Shown here: piece after piece, positions 8,293 through 16,348 of the stretch
How positions within the stretch are numbered: the first letter of the stretch is position 1
Layout: each line of letters begins with the position of its first letter
DNA from: an uncultured Prevotellaceae bacterium
GTDB lineage: Bacteria > Bacteroidota > Bacteroidia > Bacteroidales > Bacteroidaceae
Direction of reading: 5' to 3'
DNA: 37,771 bases
NCBI GenBank assembly: GCA_947306845.1
Contig: CAMZHP010000002.1
Span: forward strand, 1-37,771
Position numbers and translations under genes: made by a program
The notes under the pieces: model-generated
What the model was told of the DNA's origin: nothing
Database searches by the model: none
Seen by the model: only the letters and a program-made list of their open reading frames with translations

Positions 8293-9216
8293 ATGGCTGC
8301 CACGGATACAACACTGATTTTCGACATCAAACGCTATGCCATCAATGACGGTCCTGGCATACGGACAACCATATTCATGAAGGGTTGCCCGCTGAGATGT
8401 GTGTGGTGCCACAACCCGGAGTCCTGGTCGGCCCATCAACAGTTGCTCTACAAACAGGGCCGCTGTATGGGATGCCTCGGATGCGTGGATATTTGTCCGC
8501 ATCAGGCACTGGAATGGGGGAGCGAAGGCATCATCCGCAGTGAGCAAGACTGCACACTTTGCGGCAAATGTGCGGAGCAGTGTCCCACCATGGCACTGGA
8601 GATATGCGGCAGGGTGTGGACGATGGAGGCGCTGATGGAGGAAATAGAGAAGGAACGTGATGTCATGGAGGACAGCGGTGGCGGGGTGACACTATGCGGA
8701 GGCGAACCCCTGATGCATCCTTCATATACCCTAAAATTGCTCCGCGAACTCGGCAGGAGGGGATTCCACCGCACTGTGGACACCTCCCTCTATGCGGCTC
8801 AGCAGGTGGTCAGTGAAGTGGCGAAGGAGTGTGAACTGCTGCTGGTTGACCTGAAACTGATGGATGATAAAAAACATCAGCGCTATACCGGCGTGTCCAA
8901 CCAGCTCATTCTCGACAATATCCGGTGGTTGTCCCAAAATAGTCATGATTTCTCCATACGCATACCCCTCATTGAGGGCATCAATGCCGATGAGGAGAAT
9001 ATCAGAAAAACAGGATTTTTCCTCAGGTCGTTGCCTGGGAAAAATCCTGTCGTTCATCTGTTGCCTTATCATGATGTGGGCAGGGACAAGCACCGCCGCA
9101 TGGGCTCGGTATTCAATCCGGAGGGCATTCCCATGGCCGCTCCTTCCGATGATACCCTGCAAAAATCCGTTTCCATCCTCTCCGCCCTTGGCTTCCATGT
9201 CATCATCGGCGGATGA
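8293..9216 (+). CDS. Glycyl radical enzyme activase (radical SAM, HypE-like)
   Basis: This 307-residue radical SAM enzyme installs the glycyl radical on the preceding dehydratase. The N-terminus has the family signature RYAINDGPGIRTTIFMKGCP with the [4Fe-4S] motif CPLRCVWC (CxxxCxxC). Two ferredoxin-type clusters follow in CMGCLGCVDICP and CTLCGKCAEQCP, as in activases of non-PFL glycyl radical enzymes. TLCGGEPLMHP is the SAM-binding GGE region. It starts on the base after the dehydratase stop, so co-translation is likely. In the hydroxyproline literature the partner is called HypE; I leave the symbol empty because hypE also names a hydrogenase gene. Its 3' end is 7 nt from the convergent esterase gene, with no visible terminator. 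Confidence 0.9.
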   Translation: MAATDTTLIFDIKRYAINDGPGIRTTIFMKGCPLRCVWCHNPESWSAHQQLLYKQGRCMGCLGCVDICPHQALEWGSEGIIRSEQDCTLCGKCAEQCPTMALEICGRVWTMEALMEEIEKERDVMEDSGGGVTLCGGEPLMHPSYTLKLLRELGRRGFHRTVDTSLYAAQQVVSEVAKECELLLVDLKLMDDKKHQRYTGVSNQLILDNIRWLSQNSHDFSIRIPLIEGINADEENIRKTGFFLRSLPGKNPVVHLLPYHDVGRDKHRRMGSVFNPEGIPMAAPSDDTLQKSVSILSALGFHVIIGG

Positions 9217-9223
9217 GGCAAAA

Positions 9224-10663
9224 TCATCCCTTGATGGCCTCTGCGATGATATTCGCCATCTTGCGCACTCCCTTGTCGTTGGGGTGGATGCCATCGGGCT
9301 GCACCTTGTCACCATCTTCGGCGAAGAGGGTGTGGAGGTCAATCACACTCAGCCCATATTCCTTGGCCACCTCCTGCTGGATGGGGATGATGCCATTGAC
9401 GATGACAGAGTCATTGATGTTCCAAGTTGACTTGAATGCCGGAATGGGCGTGCAGAGGTAAATCTGCGGCTTGATGGGCGCAGAGACCTTGGCTTTCTTG
9501 CCTTTCTTCTTGGCTGGGGTGGCCAGACTGGGACAGAGTTGGGTGATCATCTGCTTCAGGTCCTGCTTGAATTCTGAACCATACTGCCAGTTCTGTGGCT
9601 TGGAGTCATTGGTGCCCAGTTTGATGATGACGATGTCGGGGTTGAAAGCCAAGGCATCACGCCAGGCCATCTCATTCATATAGGGGAAGTCGCCTTTGTT
9701 GAGCATGGTGCGGGCACTCACACCGAAATTCTTCACCCAATAGTTGTCACCAAGTTTTTGTTGCAAAAGGGCGGGATAACCATGCTGGGGAGCCATCTCT
9801 ATGCCGTGGCCGTCGGTGATGCTGTTGCCGATGCATGCCACACGGATGGCGTCTGCTTTCGGGGTCTTGAGGTGATTGAGCCAGTTGCCCAAATCCGCCA
9901 GCATCTGGTCATGGTATTTGAACCAGGGGCCGACACCGAAACCGTGGTCACCGCTGGGATAGACATGCAGGGTACATTCGTTGCCGGCATTGCGCATGGC
10001 GCTGTAGTAGGCGATGGCGTTGGTGACAGGGGGTACCAGTCGGTCGTCATTGGCGGTGATGATGATGGCGGGAGGCGTCAGATGGCGCTTCACAGCATTC
10101 TGGGTGGAATATTTCTTCACCAGTTCGGGATTCTTATGCCCTTCCTCTCCGAGGAAATTGATGCAGGAATACTTGTGCGACACGCGCTCATCCATGGAGA
10201 TGACCGGATAGAACAGGATGGAGAAGTCGGGGCGCACCTCATAATCTGACATGGTGGAGATGACGGAGGCCAGGTGACCGCCGGCGGAGAAGCCCATGAT
10301 GCCTACGTCACGGGGATTGATGCCCCAGACAGCAGCGGAGTCGCGCACGATGCGGAAACCTTTCTCCACGTCACCGATGGGGATGCTGCGGTCGCCATTG
10401 GGCAGACGGTAGTTGACCACGAAATAGGCGATGCCTTGCTGGTTGAGCCAACCCGACCATTGTGTGCCTTCGTGGGTGTTGGAGAGCATCGAATACCCTC
10501 CGCCGGGAATGCCTACGATGGCCTTGCCGGATGGCTTGTCGGGCAGGAATGCCACCATCTGGGCGTCTCCGCTCTCCGTGAGGTTGAGGGTGAATTGTCT
10601 CGATGTCTGTGCCTGTGCGACCAAGACGGTCAGCAGCAGGACGAAAGTAATGAATTTTTTCAT
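9224..10663 (-). CDS. Secreted two-domain esterase: alpha/beta-hydrolase fused to SGNH/GDSL hydrolase
   Basis: This 479-residue protein has a signal peptide (MKKFITFVLLLTVLVAQAQ). Residues about 25-270 form an alpha/beta-hydrolase of the acetyl-xylan-esterase/BD-FAE type: the oxyanion region GIPGGGY, nucleophile motif GFSAGGH, acid in TANDDRLVP and catalytic His in GDHGFG. Residues about 275-479 form an SGNH hydrolase: GNSITDG (Ser), GVSARTM, KLGTNDS (Asn) and DGIHPN (Asp/His). Both active sites look intact. The arrangement suggests removal of two ester decorations, such as acetyl groups, from plant polysaccharide in the periplasm or outside. A Lys-rich insert (KKKGKKAK) sits inside the SGNH part. 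No convincing promoter was found upstream. Substrates are inferred from family only. Confidence 0.85.
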   Translation of the reverse strand: MKKFITFVLLLTVLVAQAQTSRQFTLNLTESGDAQMVAFLPDKPSGKAIVGIPGGGYSMLSNTHEGTQWSGWLNQQGIAYFVVNYRLPNGDRSIPIGDVEKGFRIVRDSAAVWGINPRDVGIMGFSAGGHLASVISTMSDYEVRPDFSILFYPVISMDERVSHKYSCINFLGEEGHKNPELVKKYSTQNAVKRHLTPPAIIITANDDRLVPPVTNAIAYYSAMRNAGNECTLHVYPSGDHGFGVGPWFKYHDQMLADLGNWLNHLKTPKADAIRVACIGNSITDGHGIEMAPQHGYPALLQQKLGDNYWVKNFGVSARTMLNKGDFPYMNEMAWRDALAFNPDIVIIKLGTNDSKPQNWQYGSEFKQDLKQMITQLCPSLATPAKKKGKKAKVSAPIKPQIYLCTPIPAFKSTWNINDSVIVNGIIPIQQEVAKEYGLSVIDLHTLFAEDGDKVQPDGIHPNDKGVRKMANIIAEAIKG

Positions 10664-10822
10664 GTTGATAATTTATGTGATTGAATGTCTTTTCCTCCAA
10701 TGGTCAGTCCTCATCCAGAACTTCTCAACCAATAGCGCGCTAAGGTACTCATTTATTTTCTAAATCAGAAGAACTCCCCCAACTTTTTAATCCCAAACGC
10801 CCGAATAACCCTTATAAGAAAA

Positions 10823-11020
10823 ATTCTCCAATTCTCTAATTCGTGACAAAACATCCCGAATTATCGAATTTGTCGAATAAGAATGTCCCTAAGATGCATG
10901 TCCCGAATTATCGAATTTGTCGAAAAAGAATGCCCCGAAGATGCATGTCCCGAATTATCGAATGGCCCTTTCAGAATAATTCTCCAATTCTCTAATTCGT
11001 GACAAAAAAACATCCCGAAT
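10823..11020 (+). repeat. Compound repeat: 47-bp tandem units bracketed by an approximately 40-bp direct repeat
   Basis: Unit A, from ATTCTCCAATTCTCTAATTC through GTGACAAAA and CATCCCGAAT, occurs at 10823-10861 and 10979-11020, differing mainly in A-run length. Between them unit B (47 bp, starting TCCCGAATTATCGAATTTGT and ending GATGCATG) occurs at 10854-10900 and 10901-10947 with 44 of 47 positions the same, plus a partial third copy at 10948-10963. Copies of the core AATTCGTGAC recur beyond the NRPS gene at 15235 and 15309. No coding content is apparent. Confidence 0.85.
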
Positions 11021-11201
11021 AATCGTGAGAGTTGGGCCCATTCTCGCACGATCCTTTCCATGAAATCCCTAAAATCTCTGTGTCTTTGTTCCTCTGTGTT
11101 GAGAAACATTCTCTAATTCTTATTCGTGACCATAAATTCTCAATCTGCCATCGTTTAACAATCTTTATTACGAGCTGCAGCTTTATCCTGCCGATTTGCC
11201 T

Positions 11202-11209
11202 TACCTTTG
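11202..11209 (+). promoter_or_regulatory. Bacteroidetes -7 element of the NRPS gene
   Basis: TACCTTTG matches TAnnTTTG and lies 31 nt before the ATG at 11241. No TTTG box was found at the right distance upstream, so the promoter may be weak or activator-dependent. It lies inside the stretch that a TTG start at 11196 would translate, which favours the ATG. Confidence 0.5.
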
Positions 11210-11240
11210 TATCGCGATTCGTCAATATTGCCTGCCTCGT

Positions 11241-14200
11241 ATGAAAACATATCCGTTGCTTGACTCACAACTGGGAATCCTGCTTTCCTGCAGTTGCGCT
11301 CCGGCTTCCACAGCATGGAACCTGCCTTCGGTGATCGTCTTTGACAAGACCATCTCGGCGGACAGGCTCCTGGATGCTGTCAGGCGAATTTGCGTGACGC
11401 GGAAGGAACTGCATGTGCAGTTTCTCAGGACCGAAGACGGTACAGTTGTGCAGTATGTCGATGAGGCGATGGGGATACCTGTCGTTCATTCCAGAATGAC
11501 GGACAAAGAGGCGGAATTGTACATAAAGAAAGGCTTCGTGCGTCCTTTTCATCTTTTCTCTCATCAGCCGCTATGCAGGTTCGTAGTGGTGGAAACCGAC
11601 ACGCAAGTGTTGCTGCTGAGCGACCTTCATCACAGTATTGCCGACGGATTCACCATTGCGGGACGGCTGATAGGATCCGACCTTCCTGCCGCCTATATGG
11701 GGCAACCACTGAAGATGCCTGCCATGACACTTTTCGACTGGGCACAGCGTGAACAGGAGGGTCTCGGCTCTGCCGCCTATGTTCGTGCGAAGGACTTTTT
11801 CCTGACACTTTTTTCCGACGCGGAGGTCACGCGGCTCTCACAAAAGGGGAACAGCGACGGTGGCAAGGGCATATCGCAACAATTCTCCTTGTACATGGGC
11901 GCTGTTGATGAGTGGTGCGCCGCACATCAGGTTTCCCCATACCACTTTCTGATGTCCGCCTTCTGCCTGACACTGAGCAAACTGTCTCATCAGACCAAAG
12001 TGACGTTCTGTACACTGAACCACGGACGGTATGACAAAAGACTGGCAGGGGCTTATGGCATGTTTGTGAACACCATCCCCTTTGTCGCTGACATCGACCC
12101 TTCCATGACGATTACCATGCTGATGGCACAGGTGAGAAAACGCCTGATGGACATCCACCGTCACAGAACTTACCCATTTACGCATTTCTGTGCCGATATG
12201 GGTGTCGTTCCCAAAATCACTTTTGGCTTCCAAAGCAACGGGATTTTGGAACAGACGGTCATCAACGGACGTAGGTTCGAGGGGAGGCAGTTGCCAAGGC
12301 AGGACTCCCAAAGTGATCTCAGCGTGATGGTCTATTCCTCTGGGGAGGAATATGATGTGCGGGTGGAGGCCAGTGATGCCTTGTATGAGTTGGCTGACTT
12401 GAAGCGGTTGTGCGATGCCCTGCGTCATTGTATCGATGAACTGATGGCAGATGAGAACAGGCCGGTCGGGGAGATTGAGTTGATTGACGAAGGTCAGAAA
12501 GCCCAAATCTTACGGTTGTCGGCGGGTGAACACACAGATGTTGATCAGACTCTCACGGTGGTGGGCATGTTTCTCTGTCAGGCCGAGACAACCCCCGATG
12601 CGATGGCTGTCAGTGATGGCGTCCATGCGCTGACCTACAAAGAATTGGAACGGCAGTCGCGTGTGTTGGTCCACAGATTGTTGAAGGATGGGGTGGGGGA
12701 AAACTCATTCGTGGGGATTGACACAACCCCGTGCTGTGAGTTTCTCGTTGCTGCTCTTGCCATCATGCGTGCAGGAGCCGCTTATGTGCCCATCGACAAG
12801 CATCTGCCTCCCAAACGCAGGGAGCATATCATCCGAGATGCTGGGATCCGAGTTGTCATTGATGCCGAATATGTCAGGACTTCTGTCGCGTCGGATGCGC
12901 CAGGTCCGCCTATCGACAATTCTTCTCCGCAGGGCATGGCTTATATGATCTATACGTCGGGATCAACGGGCATGCCTAAAGGGGCGATGGTCAGACATGT
13001 CGGACTGGTCAACCTCATCCGTTTCTGCGTCAGGCGATGGCCGTTGTCGTGCAACAGCCGCATAGCATGTCACTCAACATTGGCTTTCGATGCTTCCGTG
13101 GAAGACCTGTTTCCTGTGTTGACCGTGGGAGGATGTGTGGTGATGGTTCCCGAGGAGGTGCGGACCGACCTGGATGAACTGGCTCTTTTCTTGCAGCGGC
13201 AACATATCACAGGCGGATGCCTCACCACCCGGTTGGGCGTGGCCCTGGCGGAGGCGCATCCGATAAACATGGACTATTTATGTCTTGGTGGGGAGCGTCT
13301 GACGTCGATTCCGGCAATCTGTGGAAGGATATACAACACTTATGGTCCGACGGAGTTCACCGTGGATGCGACATATTGCGAACTGGAGAAGGGAAAGGTG
13401 TACGACCCTATCCCCATCGGACTTCCCTTGGACAACTGCCATGCCTTCGTGGTGGATCCTTTTGGTTGTCTGCTGCCGCAGGGGGCCGTGGGGGAATTGT
13501 GGCTGGCGGGCCCCCAGATGGCTGCTGGCTATTGGAACGACCCCCAACTCACCGAGAAAAAGTTCACCGCCTGTGGATTCTATCATGGGAGGGTGTATCA
13601 TACGGGTGACCTTGCGAGATGGAATGAAGATGGCCTGCTGGAGTTCGTGGGACGCCTGGACAATCAGGTGAAAATCGATGGCATGCGTATCTCTTTGGAG
13701 GAAATAGAACAGCATATATCGGCCATTCCGGGGGTCAGCAGTGCCGCAGCGGTTGCCGAGGAGGTGAATGGCAAATCGCAAATCCATGCTTTCTTCACTG
13801 CCAAAAGTGCAATCTCTGAAGAGGATGTGATCAAAAAACTCCACGATTCGCTGCCTCCCCAGATGATTCCCCAACAGTTAGTAAGGTTGGAGCGAATGCC
13901 GTTGACGCCTTCCGGAAAAGTGGACAGGAAACAACTTCATGTGGTCAGACGGCAGGACGTTGCCGTTGCTCCGGCGGATAGCGCAGAAAGGATGATGTGC
14001 ACACTGATGGCGGATGTGCTGGGATTGGAGCGCATCGGTGCCACGGATGATTTCTTTGCCATGGGGGGCACGTCGCTCAGTGCCATGCAGTTGGTGGCAG
14101 AGGCAAGAAAAAAAGGCATCTCGGTCGCTTTTGCCGACATTTTCTCGAATCCCACACCGAGATTGCTGTGCAGATGTACCAAACGGACGGATGAGAGCGA

Positions 14201-15215
14201 TGGATTTGATATCGGGGCTTACGACTATGATGGCATTCATCAGTTGTTGACAAAAGGGAGCACGCCCCATGGTGAGGCATACCCCGATGGCGGAACAGTG
14301 TTGCTAACTGGGGCGACGGGGTTTCTGGGCATCCATGTGCTGGAACGCTTTTTGGCGGCTCATACGTGGAGGGTGACCTGTTTGGTGCGCGGCAGGGATG
14401 AGCAAGAGGCTTGGGAGAGACTTCGCAGCCGGTGGACGTTCTATTTTCCACAACAATCTTTGGATACAGAGAAGGTGAGGGTCGTTTGTGGCGACATCAC
14501 CCGACCCTCGACGATGGCTGTCAGCGACCTCGCTCCTTTCGACATCGTCATCAACTGCGCGGCGGATGTGCGCTATTTCAGCAAAGATGACAATATCATG
14601 GAGGTGAACGTCCGGGGCACCGACCACCTGGCTGAGTTGTGCCGTGCGACGGGAGCTCGACTCATCCATATCTCCACACTGAGCATTGCAGGTGTTGGAC
14701 CCGCTGGCGAACTGTTGCAGATTTCTCCTCAGGAACTGTATATCCATCAGCAGTTGACTGACCAGTATTCCTACTCTAAATTCTTGGCGGAGAGGGAGAT
14801 TCTGCAACGGGTCGTCGATGGTGGACTGATGGCCAACATCATCCGGGTGGGTTATCTTGCGCCTCGCTCAAAGGACGGAAAGTTTCCTTATAACATATCA
14901 GAGAACATGCTGTCTTCTCTGTTGCAGGTCATGATGGAGTTAGGCGGATGCCCGGAATCTTCATCGCACATGGAGATGGCATGGGCGCCTGTGGATGATG
15001 TTGCAGATGGCATTTTCAATGTAGCGGCCTCCTGTCCTACGCAGCCTGTGTTGCATGTGGAGGGAATGAGACAGTGCAGCATAAAAAAGTTGGCCGACAT
15101 TTATGCGGGGAGGGAGCTGCCGCTCTGGTCTGACGAAGTCTTTCTCAAACGGCTCTCGAATCAGCAAAAATCGGGTGCCGGCATCCATCTGCTCGAAATG
15201 ATGATGAATAACTGA
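11241..15215 (+). CDS. Single-module nonribosomal peptide synthetase, C-A-PCP-reductase
   Basis: The 1324-residue protein has four domains. The condensation domain (1 to about 425) has YPLLDSQLG and the active-site HHSIADG (from His130). The adenylation domain (about 430-910) has YTSGSTGMPKGAM, NTYGPTE, YHTGDLAR and PLTPSGKVDRK. The carrier domain has GGTSLS with the phosphopantetheine Ser945. The terminal thioester reductase (about 1015-1324) has the NADPH loop LTGATGFLG and catalytic YSYSK. The product should leave as an aldehyde or alcohol, not an acid. By manual alignment to GrsA the specificity residues read D-A-E-C-C-G-T-V-D-K; Glu239 might suit a basic side chain, but this is weak. No second module, phosphopantetheinyl transferase or transporter is nearby, so the condensation donor is unknown (an acyl group or a free carrier in trans). 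ATG 11241 is preferred over TTG 11196. Related repeats flank the gene. Confidence 0.92.
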   Translation: MKTYPLLDSQLGILLSCSCAPASTAWNLPSVIVFDKTISADRLLDAVRRICVTRKELHVQFLRTEDGTVVQYVDEAMGIPVVHSRMTDKEAELYIKKGFVRPFHLFSHQPLCRFVVVETDTQVLLLSDLHHSIADGFTIAGRLIGSDLPAAYMGQPLKMPAMTLFDWAQREQEGLGSAAYVRAKDFFLTLFSDAEVTRLSQKGNSDGGKGISQQFSLYMGAVDEWCAAHQVSPYHFLMSAFCLTLSKLSHQTKVTFCTLNHGRYDKRLAGAYGMFVNTIPFVADIDPSMTITMLMAQVRKRLMDIHRHRTYPFTHFCADMGVVPKITFGFQSNGILEQTVINGRRFEGRQLPRQDSQSDLSVMVYSSGEEYDVRVEASDALYELADLKRLCDALRHCIDELMADENRPVGEIELIDEGQKAQILRLSAGEHTDVDQTLTVVGMFLCQAETTPDAMAVSDGVHALTYKELERQSRVLVHRLLKDGVGENSFVGIDTTPCCEFLVAALAIMRAGAAYVPIDKHLPPKRREHIIRDAGIRVVIDAEYVRTSVASDAPGPPIDNSSPQGMAYMIYTSGSTGMPKGAMVRHVGLVNLIRFCVRRWPLSCNSRIACHSTLAFDASVEDLFPVLTVGGCVVMVPEEVRTDLDELALFLQRQHITGGCLTTRLGVALAEAHPINMDYLCLGGERLTSIPAICGRIYNTYGPTEFTVDATYCELEKGKVYDPIPIGLPLDNCHAFVVDPFGCLLPQGAVGELWLAGPQMAAGYWNDPQLTEKKFTACGFYHGRVYHTGDLARWNEDGLLEFVGRLDNQVKIDGMRISLEEIEQHISAIPGVSSAAAVAEEVNGKSQIHAFFTAKSAISEEDVIKKLHDSLPPQMIPQQLVRLERMPLTPSGKVDRKQLHVVRRQDVAVAPADSAERMMCTLMADVLGLERIGATDDFFAMGGTSLSAMQLVAEARKKGISVAFADIFSNPTPRLLCRCTKRTDESDGFDIGAYDYDGIHQLLTKGSTPHGEAYPDGGTVLLTGATGFLGIHVLERFLAAHTWRVTCLVRGRDEQEAWERLRSRWTFYFPQQSLDTEKVRVVCGDITRPSTMAVSDLAPFDIVINCAADVRYFSKDDNIMEVNVRGTDHLAELCRATGARLIHISTLSIAGVGPAGELLQISPQELYIHQQLTDQYSYSKFLAEREILQRVVDGGLMANIIRVGYLAPRSKDGKFPYNISENMLSSLLQVMMELGGCPESSSHMEMAWAPVDDVADGIFNVAASCPTQPVLHVEGMRQCSIKKLADIYAGRELPLWSDEVFLKRLSNQQKSGAGIHLLEMMMNN

Positions 15216-15221
15216 GTCCCC

Positions 15222-15326
15222 TCTTGAATTCGATAATTCGTGACAAAAACAACATCCCGAATTAGAGAATTAGAGAATTGGGGAGCAAAGGAAATTCTTG
15301 AATTCGATAATTCGTGACAAAAAAAC
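15222..15326 (+). repeat. Direct repeat pair downstream of the NRPS gene, related to the upstream repeats
   Basis: TCTTGAATTCGATAATTCGT with the following GACAAAAAC occurs at 15222-15250 and again at 15296-15326. Between them lies CATCCCGAATTAGAGAATTA followed by GAGAATTGGGG, whose reverse complement resembles the CAATTCTCTAATTC part of the upstream repeat. The shared core AATTCGTGAC at 15235-15244 and 15309-15318 has the same orientation as the three copies before the NRPS gene. Confidence 0.8.
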
Positions 15327-15359
15327 TTTCTGAGCAGTTCATGATTCATGGAAAAGCAT

Positions 15360-15367
15360 TATTTTTG
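15360..15367 (+). promoter_or_regulatory. Bacteroidetes -7 element of the small lipoprotein gene
   Basis: TATTTTTG matches TAnnTTTG and lies about 50 nt before the chosen start. No clear -33 box is seen; the region where it should be borders the repeat. Confidence 0.4.
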
Positions 15368-15417
15368 CAAGGTGAAAACATGTCACAGAGACGTGTTGGG
15401 TGAAATTAATGATCAAT

Positions 15418-15897
15418 ATGAAAACAGCAGTGAAGTATTTTGTAGGCTTCTTCTTGTTTTGCATGATCCTCGTGTCGTGCAAGGAGAATTACTCAGTAGG
15501 TGAGAAAGTAGGCACACTCACGGAATTCGCCAAGTCAGGGTTGATTTGGGACTCCTGGGACGGACGACTCAACCTGACACAGACAGGAATGAACACAGCT
15601 GGCGAACCATTTGAATTTTCGTTTGACAATGACCGGAATGACCAGGACAGTCTGATCTCCCTCTTGCAGAAGGCTCAGGTGGAGGGCTGGAAGATCAAAA
15701 TCAAATACCATCGCGTGCAAGGATGGAACTGGTTTGAAAACCGTGGCAGGTTCGACTATTTTGTGGATAACGTCGAAGTGTTGGACAAGGACTTTGCCAA
15801 TGTGATGCGTGGCAGCGGCAATCCCCAAGGCCATGTCATTGATACCATCTATGTGGTGATAGACAAGTCTGAAGTCAACAAGATGCTGAAGAAGTAA
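15418..15897 (+). CDS. Small lipoprotein of unknown function
   Basis: From the ATG at 15418 the product is 159 residues with a lipoprotein signal, MKTAVKYFVGFFLFCMILVSC, whose LVSC lipobox places the lipidated Cys at residue 21. In-frame GTG (15400) and ATG (15409) starts exist but only lengthen the signal peptide. The mature protein is rich in aromatic residues (GLIWDSWDGRLNL, RVQGWNWFENRGRFDYFVDN). The GTLTEFAKSGLIWDSWDG segment reminds me of a small Bacteroidetes lipoprotein family sometimes mislabelled as a dehydrogenase; this is a weak memory and no enzyme motif is visible. It probably sits in the outer or inner membrane leaflet. It is monocistronic with its own -7 element. Confidence 0.75.
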   Translation: MKTAVKYFVGFFLFCMILVSCKENYSVGEKVGTLTEFAKSGLIWDSWDGRLNLTQTGMNTAGEPFEFSFDNDRNDQDSLISLLQKAQVEGWKIKIKYHRVQGWNWFENRGRFDYFVDNVEVLDKDFANVMRGSGNPQGHVIDTIYVVIDKSEVNKMLKK

Positions 15898-15950
15898 ATT
15901 GAGCCCCCTTTAAAAAGTCAAAAATAGAATGCTGTGAGTCGAATGGAGCT

Positions 15951-15984
15951 CCCCTCCCCTAAGGGGAGGGGTTGGGGTGGGGGG
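15951..15984. repeat. G-rich palindromic element with G-quadruplex motif
   Basis: CCCCTCCCCT at 15951-15960 is followed almost at once by AGGGGAGGGG (15962-15971), a 10-bp perfect inverted repeat. The right arm continues as four G runs (15963-15966, 15968-15971, 15974-15977, 15979-15984) with loops of 1, 2 and 1 nt, a textbook quadruplex-forming pattern on the plus strand. Such G-rich intergenic elements look like a dispersed repeat, since a similar C/G-rich hairpin occurs at 36425-36446. Confidence 0.65.
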
Positions 15985-16057
15985 CTATTTTCTGAAATCC
16001 ATGAAGTTACAGTACCACCCCTGACCCACCCCTGGTATCTTTTTCGTCCTTTTTTCG

Positions 16058-16075
16058 AGTGCCTTGGCACTTTTT
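16058..16075 (+). terminator. Candidate rho-independent terminator
   Basis: AGTGCC-TT-GGCACT (16058-16071) can form a stem of five or six pairs and is followed by TTTT. It lies about 160 nt after the lipoprotein stop, with T-rich DNA on both sides. The stem is short, so this is tentative. Confidence 0.35.
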
Positions 16076-16272
16076 CGCAAGCATCTGCGTTTAGCGAATG
16101 TCATCCAAGAATGTTTTTTCTATTTTTTTTCCGAAGCGAAGCGTTTTTTGGTCATCTCTTCATTTCGGACAGGTGTGCTCAGAGAAAATAAAAAACCACC
16201 TCGCTCATGAAAAAATAGATAAAAATGAAGATTCCTTCGTCGTTGATGGACACAATCCTGCCAGAGGAAAAG

Positions 16273-16293
16273 AATTATCATGTTTTGATAATT
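16273..16293. promoter_or_regulatory. Perfect 8-5-8 inverted repeat upstream of the carboxylesterase
   Basis: AATTATCA (16273-16280), TGTTT, TGATAATT (16286-16293) is a perfect inverted repeat about 76 nt before the candidate -7 element. It could be an operator half of a regulator site or a simple hairpin. Confidence 0.35.
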
Positions 16294-16348
16294 GCAACAA
16301 AAGTGCAGTCACGCCCGTTTCTTTACCACATTTTTATCCTTTCAGATA

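Larger units (their letters stand above)
10664..11240. other. Repeat-rich intergenic region upstream of the NRPS gene
   Basis: This 577-nt gap separates the divergent esterase and NRPS genes and is unusually AT-rich for the window. It holds a 47-bp tandem repeat with flanking copies of another repeat (10823-11020), a further TATTCGTGAC copy near 11121-11130, and the NRPS -7 element at 11202-11209. Short open frames crossing the repeats have no ribosome-binding context or recognisable product and were not called. Confidence 0.6.

Noticed and set aside
11196..11240. TTG start extending the NRPS by 15 residues
   Set aside because: The -7 promoter element lies inside this stretch, and the C domain begins normally from the ATG at 11241 (YPLLDSQLG near the start).
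10823..15326. Insertion sequence around the NRPS gene
   Set aside because: No transposase frame and no clear terminal inverted repeats or target duplications; only direct repeats are visible.
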